From: Campylobacteraceae bacterium
GTDB taxonomy: Bacteria > Campylobacterota > Campylobacteria > Campylobacterales > Sulfurovaceae
NCBI GenBank assembly: GCA_027035765.1
Contig: JALVUD010000047.1
Coordinates: forward strand, 1-61,937
Length of the DNA stretch: 61,937 nt
Reading direction: 5' to 3'
The notes beneath the pieces are model-generated. The model saw only the letters and a program-made list of their open reading frames with translations. It did no database searches and was not told where the DNA came from. This document shows positions 16,901-25,155 of this stretch, piece after piece (within the stretch, counting starts at the first letter, position 1; every line of letters starts with the position of its first letter). The position numbers and the translations under genes are program-made.

Positions 16901-17493
16901 TGCGGCAGGTGGATTTCGGAGTGATTCGGGATATTCGCCTACGCACCCGCATCGAAGAGGGGGATTCCCTGGCCAGGATGTTCGCGCGACTCAAAAGCGA
17001 AAGCGACGAGATCGCGAGTTTAATGGTGCAAGATTCGCTCTTTTTCGATCGGCGTGACGCGCTCAAAAAGCTGGAGCGATTGCTGGAGCTTTTCAATGAA
17101 ATCAAAAGGCAGCTCAAGAGCGATCGCATCAGCCTGGTCGATACCATAGATCTGAGCCTGGAGTTCTACGAAAACGGGGTGCTCAAAAGCGGCATCACCC
17201 AGATCAAAAACGAAAGCAGCACCGGGGGCAGTATGTTGCTCAAAATCGCTATCGCCATCGCGATTCTCAAAGTCTATATCAAAAACGCCGAAAATATCTT
17301 CTTTCTCATCGTCGACGAGGTGGCGAGGCTGCATAGCGAAAACCAGAAGCGGCTCAAAAATTTTGCCAACGAAAGCGGCTTTCGGATCATCTTCGTCACC
17401 CCCGAGCCGGTCTTCGCCGATCCCGAGGCGCTGCTCTATTACAAATTCGTCAAGAGTGGGGAGAAGTTTCAGGCGATCGCGCTGAATCGCTGA
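13930..17493 (+). CDS. jetC: Wadjet JetC / MksB-like SMC ATPase
   Basis: SMC-family motor of a Wadjet defence complex, 1187 residues. Head motifs are Walker A GDNGSGKTS (28-36), an ABC signature variant STGGS (about 1097-1101) and Walker B FFLIVDE (1124-1130). Two very long charged coiled coils are interrupted near residues 533-590 by a non-coiled, proline-containing stretch (DPALLPLPIQELKPRIV), which I take as the small hinge. Known Wadjet complexes extrude closed-circular DNA and cut it through JetD. ATG 13930 is used; an in-frame TTG precedes it. The four genes overlap throughout, indicating fixed stoichiometry. Confidence 0.88.
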   Translation: MLKEILLINSARFDFARVRLDKDLFFLGDNGSGKTSFIRAIHFLYSGDVKSLGISNDKESFKEYYFKYENSYIIYVFEHFFIFVYKRGNELHKVFSKQPFDLAKITDEAGKLKPFEAIRAYLRSAPLHKRVSGVSDYSDILYGLNRQDLDFKIADIRNKELFLRLFHAVFNVDKAIIDAKSIKRALMTSLQGGEESKHFDPEAYTQRINGFMEQYRFFNEIEKAGPRIEELERLHKRLLQSEAELGSLSAKIRWRKQAETAQLQELGEKIAQLEGQKEAEIQRLKSLRSFEERFKKLLDGRIDAVRQAIAEIEGDKSRFAPEKLQEARLKVREAAATEEENARLQRERAKLSAGIESAVESLELEIRALRRTIAEELPRRRRIEVEEAVRRAREEHDARLEAERLKLAEFERKTEEEIEGLQSRIVRTQEAIDAAHRRLEEARDKRQEALDALHERGRELRDRLDEALRQLRQKEEKYSGRIARLEDEANSVAERYEKRLAQHRAEYEKEQAELLAQQVQLRQVLEVEEGSFQAFLNDEVEGWQKSLYPLLDPALLPLPIQELKPRIVHRPVPGIELEVSKLKQMPTPEEAQERLERLASRLAALQERWQAKQTQLQQERDAESAQIESRIAEMRTRLEHLAKEQAQQKARYEEQSVKLAQERARTLEDFEKFERDIREEIQTLQGLITEIRAQIVSRREALKARQQRVRQMGQSLHRSLERIRSRAEAEVGEKEAQARAESEAQIARLEAQKATVQTDERLRGIEAQLAKVEARLRSIRDAQVLLEAYERALPKLRREPLLKERLGTLKSRRRRCLDRLDAKRRRASEQIERIKAQIEGAKHRLNRIEQGLQRLRELSLFGPEEAVEESAEELLEFIERLERGAVAYDRDRTSIGGVLLRLAGIKGLAKQDIHLDAAQAQSDTPWSELTSLHLQIDNLVELKRFRIDTLKREANATFSNFVKNLVTQQLTVFANTQEAFESLLAKVNTQLRQVDFGVIRDIRLRTRIEEGDSLARMFARLKSESDEIASLMVQDSLFFDRRDALKKLERLLELFNEIKRQLKSDRISLVDTIDLSLEFYENGVLKSGITQIKNESSTGGSMLLKIAIAIAILKVYIKNAENIFFLIVDEVARLHSENQKRLKNFANESGFRIIFVTPEPVFADPEALLYYKFVKSGEKFQAIALNR

Positions 17494-17523
17494 AGATGTA
17501 GAAGGGGAGCAATTCCGGTATGT

Positions 17524-17541
17524 GCAGGATTGAAATCCTGC
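17524..17541. repeat. Short hairpin GCAGGAT/ATCCTGC
   Basis: Seven-base-pair perfect stem with loop TGAA, 30 bases after jetC. It belongs to the short hairpin family that recurs between genes; GCCTCC follows, as at 29781. No T tract. Confidence 0.6.
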
Positions 17542-17620
17542 CTCCGGCAATGATGAACAGCAGTTTTGGATCTTATTGCGCTTTGATTGGAGCTGAGACG
17601 AAGACCCTTGTGGTCTTTTA

Positions 17621-17700
17621 TCATTCCGGGCTCGACCCGGAATCCAGGGCTTGAAATGGCTACTGTACCGTGGATCCCGAGTTAAGTTCGGGATGACGAT
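17621..17700 (+). repeat. Paired-hairpin interspersed repeat, copy 2
   Basis: Two palindromes about 30 bp apart: ATTCCGGG/CCCGGAAT at 17623-17643 and ATCCCGA/TCGGGAT at 17674-17694. It is bounded by TCATTCC and GGATGACG. It lies between the convergent jetC and sulP genes. The first palindrome translates as HSGLDPESR-like peptides, a familiar mis-annotation of such repeats. Confidence 0.85.
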
Positions 17701-17733
17701 GGGATTGTTTCGGTTTTTGGGAGTACTCGATAC

Positions 17734-19272
17734 TCAGTAGTCCCTCGCCACCTTGTATTCCGGATCGTCCTCTTCTTGGGTGATGTTGGCCTGGGCCCGG
17801 TTCAGCACCGCTTTGCAGTCGTCGCTGAGGTGGCGGAGGGTGAGCTTCTTGCCGGCTTTGGCGTATTTTTCGGTCAGTTTTTCGATCGCTTCGACCCCCG
17901 AAGAGTCCATCACCCGGGTGTTTTTGAAGTCGATGATGACTACCTCGGGATCGTTTTCCACGTCGAAAGTGTCGTTAAAGGATTGGACCGAGCCGAAGAA
18001 GAGGGGGCCGGAGAGTTCGTAGAGTTTGGCATGCTGGCCGAGCATCCGGCTGTGGGCGTAGATCCGGGCGTGTTTCCAGGCGAAGACCAGAGCGGAGATG
18101 ATGACGCCGATGATGACGGCGATGGCCAGGTCGAAAAAGATCGTGATGATGGTCACCGCCACCATGACGAAGGCATCTTCGGGGGGCATCTTCTTCAGAT
18201 GTCCGAAGCTGCTCCACTCGAAGGTCCCGATACTCACCATGAACATGATCCCCACCAGAACGCCCACGGGGATGACGTTGAGCAGGTCGGTCAGCGACGC
18301 CACTAGGACCATCAGCCCGATGGCCGCCGTGGCCGAGGAGAGGCGTCCCAAACCGCCGGAAGTGAAGTTGATGATCGACTGGCCGATCATGGCACAGCCG
18401 GGCATGGCGCCGAAGAAACCGCAGGTGACGTTGCCGACCCCCTGGGCGACGCACTCCCGGTTGCCGCTGCCCCGGGTGCCGCTCATCTCGTCCAGGACCG
18501 CCAGGGTCAGCAGCGATTCGATGAGGCCCACCAGGGCGACGATGAGGGCGTAGGGGGCGACCATTCTGATCGCTTCCCAGCTGAACAGCGTCGGCGGGAC
18601 ATGGAAGGTGGGGAGCTGTCCTTTGAATGCGCTCAGATTGGCCAGATCGCCGATGAGAAGGGTATGCAGGCCGGTCAGATAGACCAGCAGCGTCAGGGCC
18701 ACGATGGCCACCAGCCCGGCAGGCACCGCTTTGGTATAGCGGGGGAGATAGACCATGATCAGCATCGTCACCGCCACGATGGCGTACATACTCCACCCCT
18801 GTCCGTGGAAGAACTTCAGCTGAGCCAGGGCGATGACGATAGCCAGGCCGTTGACGAAGCCGTAGATCGCCGGTAGGGGGACCAGGCGGATGAACTTCCC
18901 GAAGCGCAGCACCCCGAAAAGGATTTGGATCACCCCCGCCAGAATGGCGGCGAGGAAGATGTACTGCAATACACCGATGGCCAGGGCGTCGCCGCTGAGG
19001 CCGGACTTTTGCAGCATGGCCGCCGCACTGACGGCCAATCCCACCAGAACGACGGCCACCGAGCCCGTCGCCCCGCTGATCATTCCGGGCTTGCCCCCCA
19101 GGAGGGCGGTCACCAGCCCCAGGATGAACGCGGTATAGAGCCCGATGATGGGATTGATGCCGACGATGAAGCTGAAGGCGATCGCCTCGGGGACCAGGGC
19201 TACGGCGACCACGAGGCCGGAGAGGATATCGTTTTTGAAGTTGTCTCTGGTGTAGTTTCTGAGGGTGAACAT
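17734..19272 (-). CDS. SulP-family anion permease with STAS domain
   Basis: Inner-membrane transporter for sulfate, bicarbonate or a related anion, 512 residues from the ATG at 19272, which has AGGA upstream. The membrane part has the SulP motifs VALVPEAIAFSFIVG, GATGSVAVVLVG and GCAMIGQSIINFTSGG. The C-terminal STAS domain (FNDTFDVENDPEVVIIDF, VMDSSGVEAIEKL) keeps the serine that is regulated in anti-sigma-factor antagonists. The substrate cannot be decided from sequence; bicarbonate or sulfate would both suit an autotrophic sulfur-metabolising host. It is divergent from the SpoIIAA-like gene. Confidence 0.92.
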   Translation of the reverse strand: MFTLRNYTRDNFKNDILSGLVVAVALVPEAIAFSFIVGINPIIGLYTAFILGLVTALLGGKPGMISGATGSVAVVLVGLAVSAAAMLQKSGLSGDALAIGVLQYIFLAAILAGVIQILFGVLRFGKFIRLVPLPAIYGFVNGLAIVIALAQLKFFHGQGWSMYAIVAVTMLIMVYLPRYTKAVPAGLVAIVALTLLVYLTGLHTLLIGDLANLSAFKGQLPTFHVPPTLFSWEAIRMVAPYALIVALVGLIESLLTLAVLDEMSGTRGSGNRECVAQGVGNVTCGFFGAMPGCAMIGQSIINFTSGGLGRLSSATAAIGLMVLVASLTDLLNVIPVGVLVGIMFMVSIGTFEWSSFGHLKKMPPEDAFVMVAVTIITIFFDLAIAVIIGVIISALVFAWKHARIYAHSRMLGQHAKLYELSGPLFFGSVQSFNDTFDVENDPEVVIIDFKNTRVMDSSGVEAIEKLTEKYAKAGKKLTLRHLSDDCKAVLNRAQANITQEEDDPEYKVARDY

Positions 19273-19322
19273 AGGAATCCTGATGTGATAAAAGTCATTC
19301 GTTTTGGAGATAAAAAAGCGGC

Positions 19323-19328
19323 ATTCTA
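19323..19328 (-). promoter_or_regulatory. Possible -10 box of sulP
   Basis: TAGAAT on the minus strand, 51 bases before the chosen start, in the 126-base divergent gap shared with the SpoIIAA-like gene. Confidence 0.4.
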
Positions 19329-19360
19329 CCATAGGATTCGCGAGGTGGAGATGAAGGGTG

Positions 19361-19366
19361 TATAAT
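19361..19366 (+). promoter_or_regulatory. -10 box of the SpoIIAA-like gene
   Basis: TATAAT preceded by TG, 33 bases before the ATG at 19399. It sits back to back with the candidate sulP promoter. Confidence 0.55.
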
Positions 19367-19398
19367 GAAAAGAGATACATTACTGCAGGAGGTGTGAA

Positions 19399-19785
19399 AT
19401 GTCTGTCGAAATCGATACACGCGGCGTGGGAATCACCGTCAGGATGGAAGGTGAAAGAGAGATAGTGGAGATCGTACTGCATGGGAAACTGCACCATGAG
19501 GATTATGAAGTGCTGATCCCGGTGATCGAACGGGCCATCGAGGCGGCGGGTGAGCACAAGCCGGATATCCTGGTGGATATGCGCCAATTTAAAGGATGGA
19601 CCTTCGAAGCGGCGCTGGACGATCTGAAGTTCGGCCTCAGGATCCGGCATGCCTTTCATCGGATGGCGATCGTGGGAGAGAAGAAGTGGGAGGAGATCTC
19701 CGTGGAGCTCTTCCGGCACTTCTGCAGTGGAGAGATGCAGTTCTTCGAAGATTACGATGTCGCCATGGCATGGCTGAGGAGCTGA
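19399..19785 (+). CDS. SpoIIAA-like (STAS-superfamily) protein
   Basis: A 128-residue soluble protein with the pattern of SpoIIAA-like/DUF3478 proteins: alternating strands and helices, HGKLHHEDYEVLIP, ILVDMRQFKGWTFEA and RMAIVGEKKWEE. The role of this family is not established. Binding of hydrophobic or lipid-like ligands and membrane association has been suggested for relatives. AGGAGG precedes the ATG. Its divergent neighbour is an anion permease that ends in a STAS domain of the same fold, so a regulatory link is possible but unproven. Confidence 0.8.
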   Translation: MSVEIDTRGVGITVRMEGEREIVEIVLHGKLHHEDYEVLIPVIERAIEAAGEHKPDILVDMRQFKGWTFEAALDDLKFGLRIRHAFHRMAIVGEKKWEEISVELFRHFCSGEMQFFEDYDVAMAWLRS

Positions 19786-19847
19786 GTCACTCTTCTCTCC
19801 CGCCCGTTTCCCCGAGTTTTGCTACTTTTTTGCTACACACCCTGTGC

Positions 19848-19853
19848 TATACT
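19848..19853 (+). promoter_or_regulatory. Extended -10 promoter of gltA
   Basis: TATACT with TGC immediately before it, 27 bases before the citrate synthase ATG. A T-rich stretch lies upstream, where Campylobacterota promoters often have periodic T runs in place of a -35 box. Confidence 0.55.
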
Positions 19854-19879
19854 CGATAAAAGCACAAAGGAGGATCGTG

Positions 19880-21163
<1,284 letters not shown>

Positions 21164-21167
21164 TTGT

Positions 21168-21202
21168 GATGGAAGATGGAGGATGGACGATGGAAGATGA
21201 GA
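21168..21202. repeat. Heptanucleotide array, GATGGAA type
   Basis: Five units (gatggaa, gatggag, gatggac, gatggaa, gatgaga) starting 5 bases after the gltA stop and running to the GTG of the next gene. Unlike most arrays here, it has almost no stop codons. Confidence 0.75.
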
Positions 21203-21203
21203 G

Positions 21204-21668
21204 GTGAAGAGATTATTTAAAATCCTTGGGTGGATCTTCTCCTTTTCGGTGGCGATTGTGGGAAGTGCGTTGGTCCTTTCTTTGATCCGCTATCCCGATC
21301 ACAGTGACCAGATCAAACCGATCGCGGCGGAGCTTTTGCAGCAGGTGAACTCCCTTCGACTCAGTGATGAGGGCAATCGCACCGGATCGGATTGGAGTCG
21401 GCGGATCGTCGCATTCCTCGAGGAGGATGGGTGTGCCGGAGCTGTGGTGGACTGGAACAAAAGCGGAAGGAGGATGGACGGCGGCCGGGATTTCTGGTTT
21501 TCCGGACATTGTCGAAAGCCGGACGGGGAACGGGTCGATGTAGGCGTCCAACGGCACGGAAAGTCAGTCTATGTATATGTACGTATCGGTCACAGCGCGT
21601 GCTTTTATGGACTGGGTCAAAAGGCTCGGTGTGTCTCCGATAGTCTGGTGAGTCTTCCGGGGCACTGA
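21204..21668 (+). CDS. Hypothetical protein with one N-terminal membrane anchor
   Basis: 154 residues. A hydrophobic segment at about 9-27 (GWIFSFSVAIVGSALVLSL) suggests a membrane anchor or uncleaved signal, and the remainder would then be outside the cytoplasm. Three cysteines in the C-terminal half (CAG, HCRK, SACF, with a further one near the end) could form disulfides. No family recognised. The GTG start follows a purine-rich repeat array that could mimic a ribosome binding site, so the start is uncertain. Confidence 0.5.
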   Translation: MKRLFKILGWIFSFSVAIVGSALVLSLIRYPDHSDQIKPIAAELLQQVNSLRLSDEGNRTGSDWSRRIVAFLEEDGCAGAVVDWNKSGRRMDGGRDFWFSGHCRKPDGERVDVGVQRHGKSVYVYVRIGHSACFYGLGQKARCVSDSLVSLPGH

Positions 21669-21695
21669 GATAGATGTTCACTCCTCCCGAATTCC

Positions 21696-22886
21696 TCAGT
21701 CGATATACTCCTCGATGACCCACTCGGTGAAGGGCAGGGCGCAGGTGAAGGCGGGGGAGACGGCATTGAGGATGTGGACGCTGCGTGCGTCCCCTTCCAC
21801 GATGAAATCCTGGACCAGCTCCAGGGACTCTTTGTCCAGGAGCTGGGCGCGGATGCCGGGGGTGCTCCAGGTGTCGAATCGTTCTGCGTCGATCTGCCGG
21901 ACCATCCCGGCGGCCAGCTCGGCCAGGTGGCGCTTGGAGTATTTGCGAAACTCCTCCAGGGCCAGTTTGCGGAAACCGAAGCTGTCGGTGGCGAAGAGTT
22001 TGGCGTCGTACCAGAGGATCTCGGTCAGCTCGTCGGGACGGAAGCGCTCCAGCCCCCGATAGTTCTCGCGCCAGAAGGCGGGGATGGCTGTGGGACCGAT
22101 CTTGACGGTGCCGTCGACGGTGACGGTGTAGTGGACCCCCAGGAAGGGGTTTTCCAGCTTGGGAACGGGATAGATGTTGGTCCGCACGGGGGCGGGTTCG
22201 CCGGAGTATTTGAGATAGATCCCTTTGAAGGGCAGGATCGTGTAGCGTGCCCCGAAGCCGTAGGCCTGGGCGATCCGGTCGGCGTAGAGCCCGGCGCAGT
22301 TGATGATTTTGCCGGCGGTGAGGGTGTGGGTGCGGATCATGACGTGGTTGTTGCCCAGATTGCCCATCCAGGGGTTGCCCAGCATCAGGCGGGTCCCTTC
22401 GCTCACGACGATGTGGCGGAGCTTCTCCAGGACCTGTCGGGGATCGACGGTGGCGGTGGTGGGGCTGTGGAGTGCTTCGCGATAGGTGCGGATGTTGGGA
22501 TCGATCTCTGTAGCTTCCTCTTCGCTGATGATCCGTACTTCCACCCCGTTGGCCTCCCCCCGGCGCAGCAGTTCGTGAAGCGTCTGGCGCTCGGCTTCGT
22601 TCCGGGCGACGACCACCTTGCCGCAGGGATTGATGTCGAGTTTGTAGCTTTCGCAGAATTCCCGCATCGCCCGGTTGCCGTCGCGGGTGAACCGGGCCTT
22701 GAGGGAGTCGGCGGTATAGTAGAAACCGGCGTGCAGTACTCCGCTGTTGCGCCCGCTGGCATGGCGGCCGACTTCGTCCTCTTTGTCCAGGACGACGATG
22801 GAGGCATCGGGATACCGCTTGCGCAGGTTGTGGGCCATCGACAGACCGATGATCCCGGCCCCGACGATGAGAAAATCGCAGGTCAT
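21696..22886 (-). CDS. lhgO: L-2-hydroxyglutarate oxidase LhgO-like FAD enzyme
   Basis: FAD-dependent oxidoreductase, 396 residues, expected to oxidise L-2-hydroxyglutarate to 2-oxoglutarate and pass electrons to the quinone pool. The N-terminal dinucleotide fold GAGIIGLSMA is followed by the LhgO/DAO-type segment HASGRNSGVLHAGFYY. The central VYPVP-like substrate region and the C-terminal NAVSPAFTCALPF, which closes the FAD site, are present. It is a repair-type enzyme for an unwanted TCA-cycle by-product. Monocistronic on the minus strand. Confidence 0.9.
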   Translation of the reverse strand: MTCDFLIVGAGIIGLSMAHNLRKRYPDASIVVLDKEDEVGRHASGRNSGVLHAGFYYTADSLKARFTRDGNRAMREFCESYKLDINPCGKVVVARNEAERQTLHELLRRGEANGVEVRIISEEEATEIDPNIRTYREALHSPTTATVDPRQVLEKLRHIVVSEGTRLMLGNPWMGNLGNNHVMIRTHTLTAGKIINCAGLYADRIAQAYGFGARYTILPFKGIYLKYSGEPAPVRTNIYPVPKLENPFLGVHYTVTVDGTVKIGPTAIPAFWRENYRGLERFRPDELTEILWYDAKLFATDSFGFRKLALEEFRKYSKRHLAELAAGMVRQIDAERFDTWSTPGIRAQLLDKESLELVQDFIVEGDARSVHILNAVSPAFTCALPFTEWVIEEYID

Positions 22887-22987
22887 GGAAGCTCCTTGCA
22901 GAGGAATAGGGGAATTATAGCAATCCGATGTTTCTACTTGATATTTTTACCAATATATCAGGGGCATTGTCATAACAGAAGAAAAGA

Positions 22988-23239
22988 TCAGTAAACCTCT
23001 TTCCGGTGGGCGATGCGGACAAGGGTAATGAGCAGAATATCTTGTTCTCTCAGATAGATGATCCTGTAATTTCCAGCGCGTTTTCTGTATTTGCCTTTAT
23101 GTCTTCCTTTGAGGGGTTTGTCTTTTGCAAAATGTCCCTTCTCGAGGTCCCGGATTTTGGAGTAAACCAACCTCCGGTCTTCCGTATTCAGTTTTTCAAG
23201 CTCTTTGAAAACCGGTTTCGGGATGATGATTTTGAACAT
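22988..23239 (-). CDS. RelE/ParE-family toxin
   Basis: 83-residue basic protein with the RelE pattern: PKPVFKELEKLN, then RKRAGNYRIIYL and a final VRIAHRKEVY with the conserved Arg, His and Lys. Relatives cleave mRNA on the ribosome. Its start abuts the antitoxin stop at 23239, the standard antitoxin-first arrangement on this strand. Confidence 0.88.
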   Translation of the reverse strand: MFKIIIPKPVFKELEKLNTEDRRLVYSKIRDLEKGHFAKDKPLKGRHKGKYRKRAGNYRIIYLREQDILLITLVRIAHRKEVY

Positions 23240-23475
23240 TATTCAAGCCCGAGTCTCTTTGCCACTTCTTCCAGCGTATAGACCTCGGTTTTCCCGGCTT
23301 TGACATCGTCAATACGTTTGTCGGCGATCATCTCGTCCAGGGTATCGAAATAGGTACTGACCGCCTTTTCGATCAGGTAGGTCCTTGATCGTTCCAGTTC
23401 CCGGGCATAATTGTCCAGTTCGCTTAACAGATCTTCATCCATACGTATATTGATCGCTTTCTTCATATCATCCAT
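23239..23475 (-). CDS. Ribbon-helix-helix antitoxin
   Basis: 78-residue protein: an N-terminal ribbon-helix-helix DNA-binding part (INIRMDEDLLSELDNYARELERSRTYLI, shown in parts by INIRMD and RSRTYLIEKA) and an acidic toxin-binding tail. It is the partner of the downstream RelE-type toxin and likely represses its own promoter in the AT-rich stretch just upstream (about 23480-23510). ATG 23466 is a possible later start. Confidence 0.85.
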   Translation of the reverse strand: MDDMKKAINIRMDEDLLSELDNYARELERSRTYLIEKAVSTYFDTLDEMIADKRIDDVKAGKTEVYTLEEVAKRLGLE

Positions 23476-23609
23476 CCATGTGTATATATGTATCTACAAT
23501 ATACTACAAAAGTTGAATGGTGTCAAGGTGGAGTGAGAATTCCACAGAGAGGGCCAGAAAAGTATAGAAAATTTTGTGTTGGATCAGATTGGTGTTGTTA
23601 GAGATAGTA

Positions 23610-23622
23610 GGCCCGAAGGGCC
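23610..23622 (-). terminator. Hairpin after the malic enzyme gene
   Basis: GGCCC/GGGCC stem with a 3-base loop, 10 bases beyond the stop. It lacks a T run, so termination is tentative. Confidence 0.35.
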
Positions 23623-23632
23623 CAGGAAAGAT

Positions 23633-24934
23633 TTAGAGCTTGCCGTCGAGATGATCGGCCAACCGCTGGAGCTTGGTTTTGTAGGCTTCCAGGTCGAAAT
23701 CTTTGACCCGGGCGACGCCGTCCTCGACCGCAGCCTGGGCGACGGCGGAGGCGACATAGACTAGGACCCGGCGGTCGAAGGGGGAGGGGATGATGTAGTC
23801 GGGGCCGAACTCCATGCACTCACGTCCGTGAGCCTTCATGACATGCTCGGGGACGGGCTCTTTGGCCAGGGCGGCCAGGGCGCGGGAGGCAGCCATCTTC
23901 ATATTTTCGGTGATCTTGGTGGCGCGGACATCCAGGGCGCCGCGGAAGATCTGAGGGAAGCCCAGGACGTTGTTGACCTGGTTGGGGTAGTCGCTGCGGC
24001 CGGTACCGATGATGACGTCGGGGCGCGCCTCCTTGGCCAGAGGAGGCTTGATCTCGGGATTGGGGTTGGCGCAGGCGAAGATGATGGGGCTCTCTTCGCT
24101 CATGGTCTTGACCCACTCGGGATCGATCAGGTCCGCCCCGCTGAGGCCCAGGACCATGTCGGCACCCTTCATGGCGTCTTCCAGCGTCCGATCGGGCGTC
24201 TCGAAGGCGAACTCCTGCTTGTATTTGTTCAGATCGGTCCGACCGCTGTGGATGACCCCTTTGGAGTCGAGCATGGTGATGTTTTTGACACCCAGCTGCT
24301 TGTACATACGGGCGCAGGCGATTCCCGAAGCACCGGCACCGATGACGACGACTTTGAGATCTTCGGGTTTCTTGCCAGTCATCTCCAGGACGTTGATGAG
24401 ACCGGCGGTAGTAATGACGGCGGTACCGTGCTGATCGTCGTGGAAGACGGGGACGTTACAGATCTCTTTGAGACGGTCTTCGATTTCAAAACAGCGGGGC
24501 GCGGAGATATCCTCCAGGTTGATCCCGCCGAAGCTGTCGGCGATTCGGGAGACGGTTTCGATGATCTCTTCGGTATCTTTGGTATTGAGCTCGATATCGA
24601 TGGCATCGACGTTGGCGAAAGTCTTGAAGAGGACGCCTTTGCCCTCCATGACCGGTTTGCCGGCCAGATGGCCGATGTCTCCCAGACCCAGCACGGCGGT
24701 TCCGTCACTGACGACGGCGACCAGGTTGCCTTTGTTTGTATACTCATAGACTGCCTCTTCATCTTTTTCAATCTCGAGACAGGGATAGGCGACCCCGGGG
24801 CTGTAGGCCATGGAGAGCTCTTTTTCGGTGTCGCAGGGCTTGGTGATCAGGGTTCCGATCTTTCCGTTGGTGTCGAACTCGTTGCGTGCTCTGTGATATT
24901 GCAGGGATTCTTCTCTGAATTTATCGTTGCTCAT
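23633..24934 (-). CDS. NAD(P)-dependent malic enzyme (short form)
   Basis: Oxidative decarboxylation of malate to pyruvate. The 433 residues match the bacterial malic-enzyme core without the C-terminal phosphotransacetylase-like domain of MaeB. Signatures are SPGVAYPC, VVSDGTAVLGLGDIG, metal site EDISAPRCFEIE, VPVFHDDQHGTAV, and nucleotide site GAGASGIACARM. NAD or NADP preference cannot be read reliably. It forms a C4-to-C3 route beside PckA and OadGAB. Confidence 0.94.
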   Translation of the reverse strand: MSNDKFREESLQYHRARNEFDTNGKIGTLITKPCDTEKELSMAYSPGVAYPCLEIEKDEEAVYEYTNKGNLVAVVSDGTAVLGLGDIGHLAGKPVMEGKGVLFKTFANVDAIDIELNTKDTEEIIETVSRIADSFGGINLEDISAPRCFEIEDRLKEICNVPVFHDDQHGTAVITTAGLINVLEMTGKKPEDLKVVVIGAGASGIACARMYKQLGVKNITMLDSKGVIHSGRTDLNKYKQEFAFETPDRTLEDAMKGADMVLGLSGADLIDPEWVKTMSEESPIIFACANPNPEIKPPLAKEARPDVIIGTGRSDYPNQVNNVLGFPQIFRGALDVRATKITENMKMAASRALAALAKEPVPEHVMKAHGRECMEFGPDYIIPSPFDRRVLVYVASAVAQAAVEDGVARVKDFDLEAYKTKLQRLADHLDGKL

Positions 24935-24966
24935 GGCATCTCCTGTTGTTTGTGAAATAAAGATAC

Positions 24967-24972
24967 ATTATC
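24967..24972 (-). promoter_or_regulatory. Possible -10 box of the malic enzyme gene
   Basis: GATAAT on the minus strand, 33 bases before the ATG at 24934, with an AGGAG close to the start codon. Confidence 0.4.
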
Positions 24973-25056
24973 TTACTCAGAAGTAGTTGAGATTGCCAAT
25001 TGTCAGAGAGGGAGCGGAGCGAAATAGTCCTGATGTGTAACGGGATTACGCAGAAT

Positions 25057-25084
25057 GGATTTTGGATTTTGGATTTTGGATTTT
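25057..25084. repeat. Heptanucleotide array (GGATTTT)4
   Basis: Four perfect GGATTTT units between metF and the malic enzyme gene. The same unit appears inside the dsbD coding region at 52491. Confidence 0.85.
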
Positions 25085-25120
25085 TTCGGCTTGACAAAAA
25101 TTATCAGCCAGTTTAAACTC

Positions 25121-25155
25121 TTCACTCTTCACTCTTCACTCTTCACTCTTCACTC
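25121..25155. repeat. Heptanucleotide array (TTCACTC)5 overlapping the metF 3' end
   Basis: Five perfect units. On the metF strand they read GAGTGAA, and the array supplies the last codons and the TGA stop of metF (stop at 25143-25145). Confidence 0.9.

Noticed and set aside
25121-25155. CRISPR-like or VNTR interpretation of the heptad arrays
   Set aside because: Units are 7 bases with no unique spacers and no cas genes nearby. Length variation between strains is possible but cannot be judged from one sequence.
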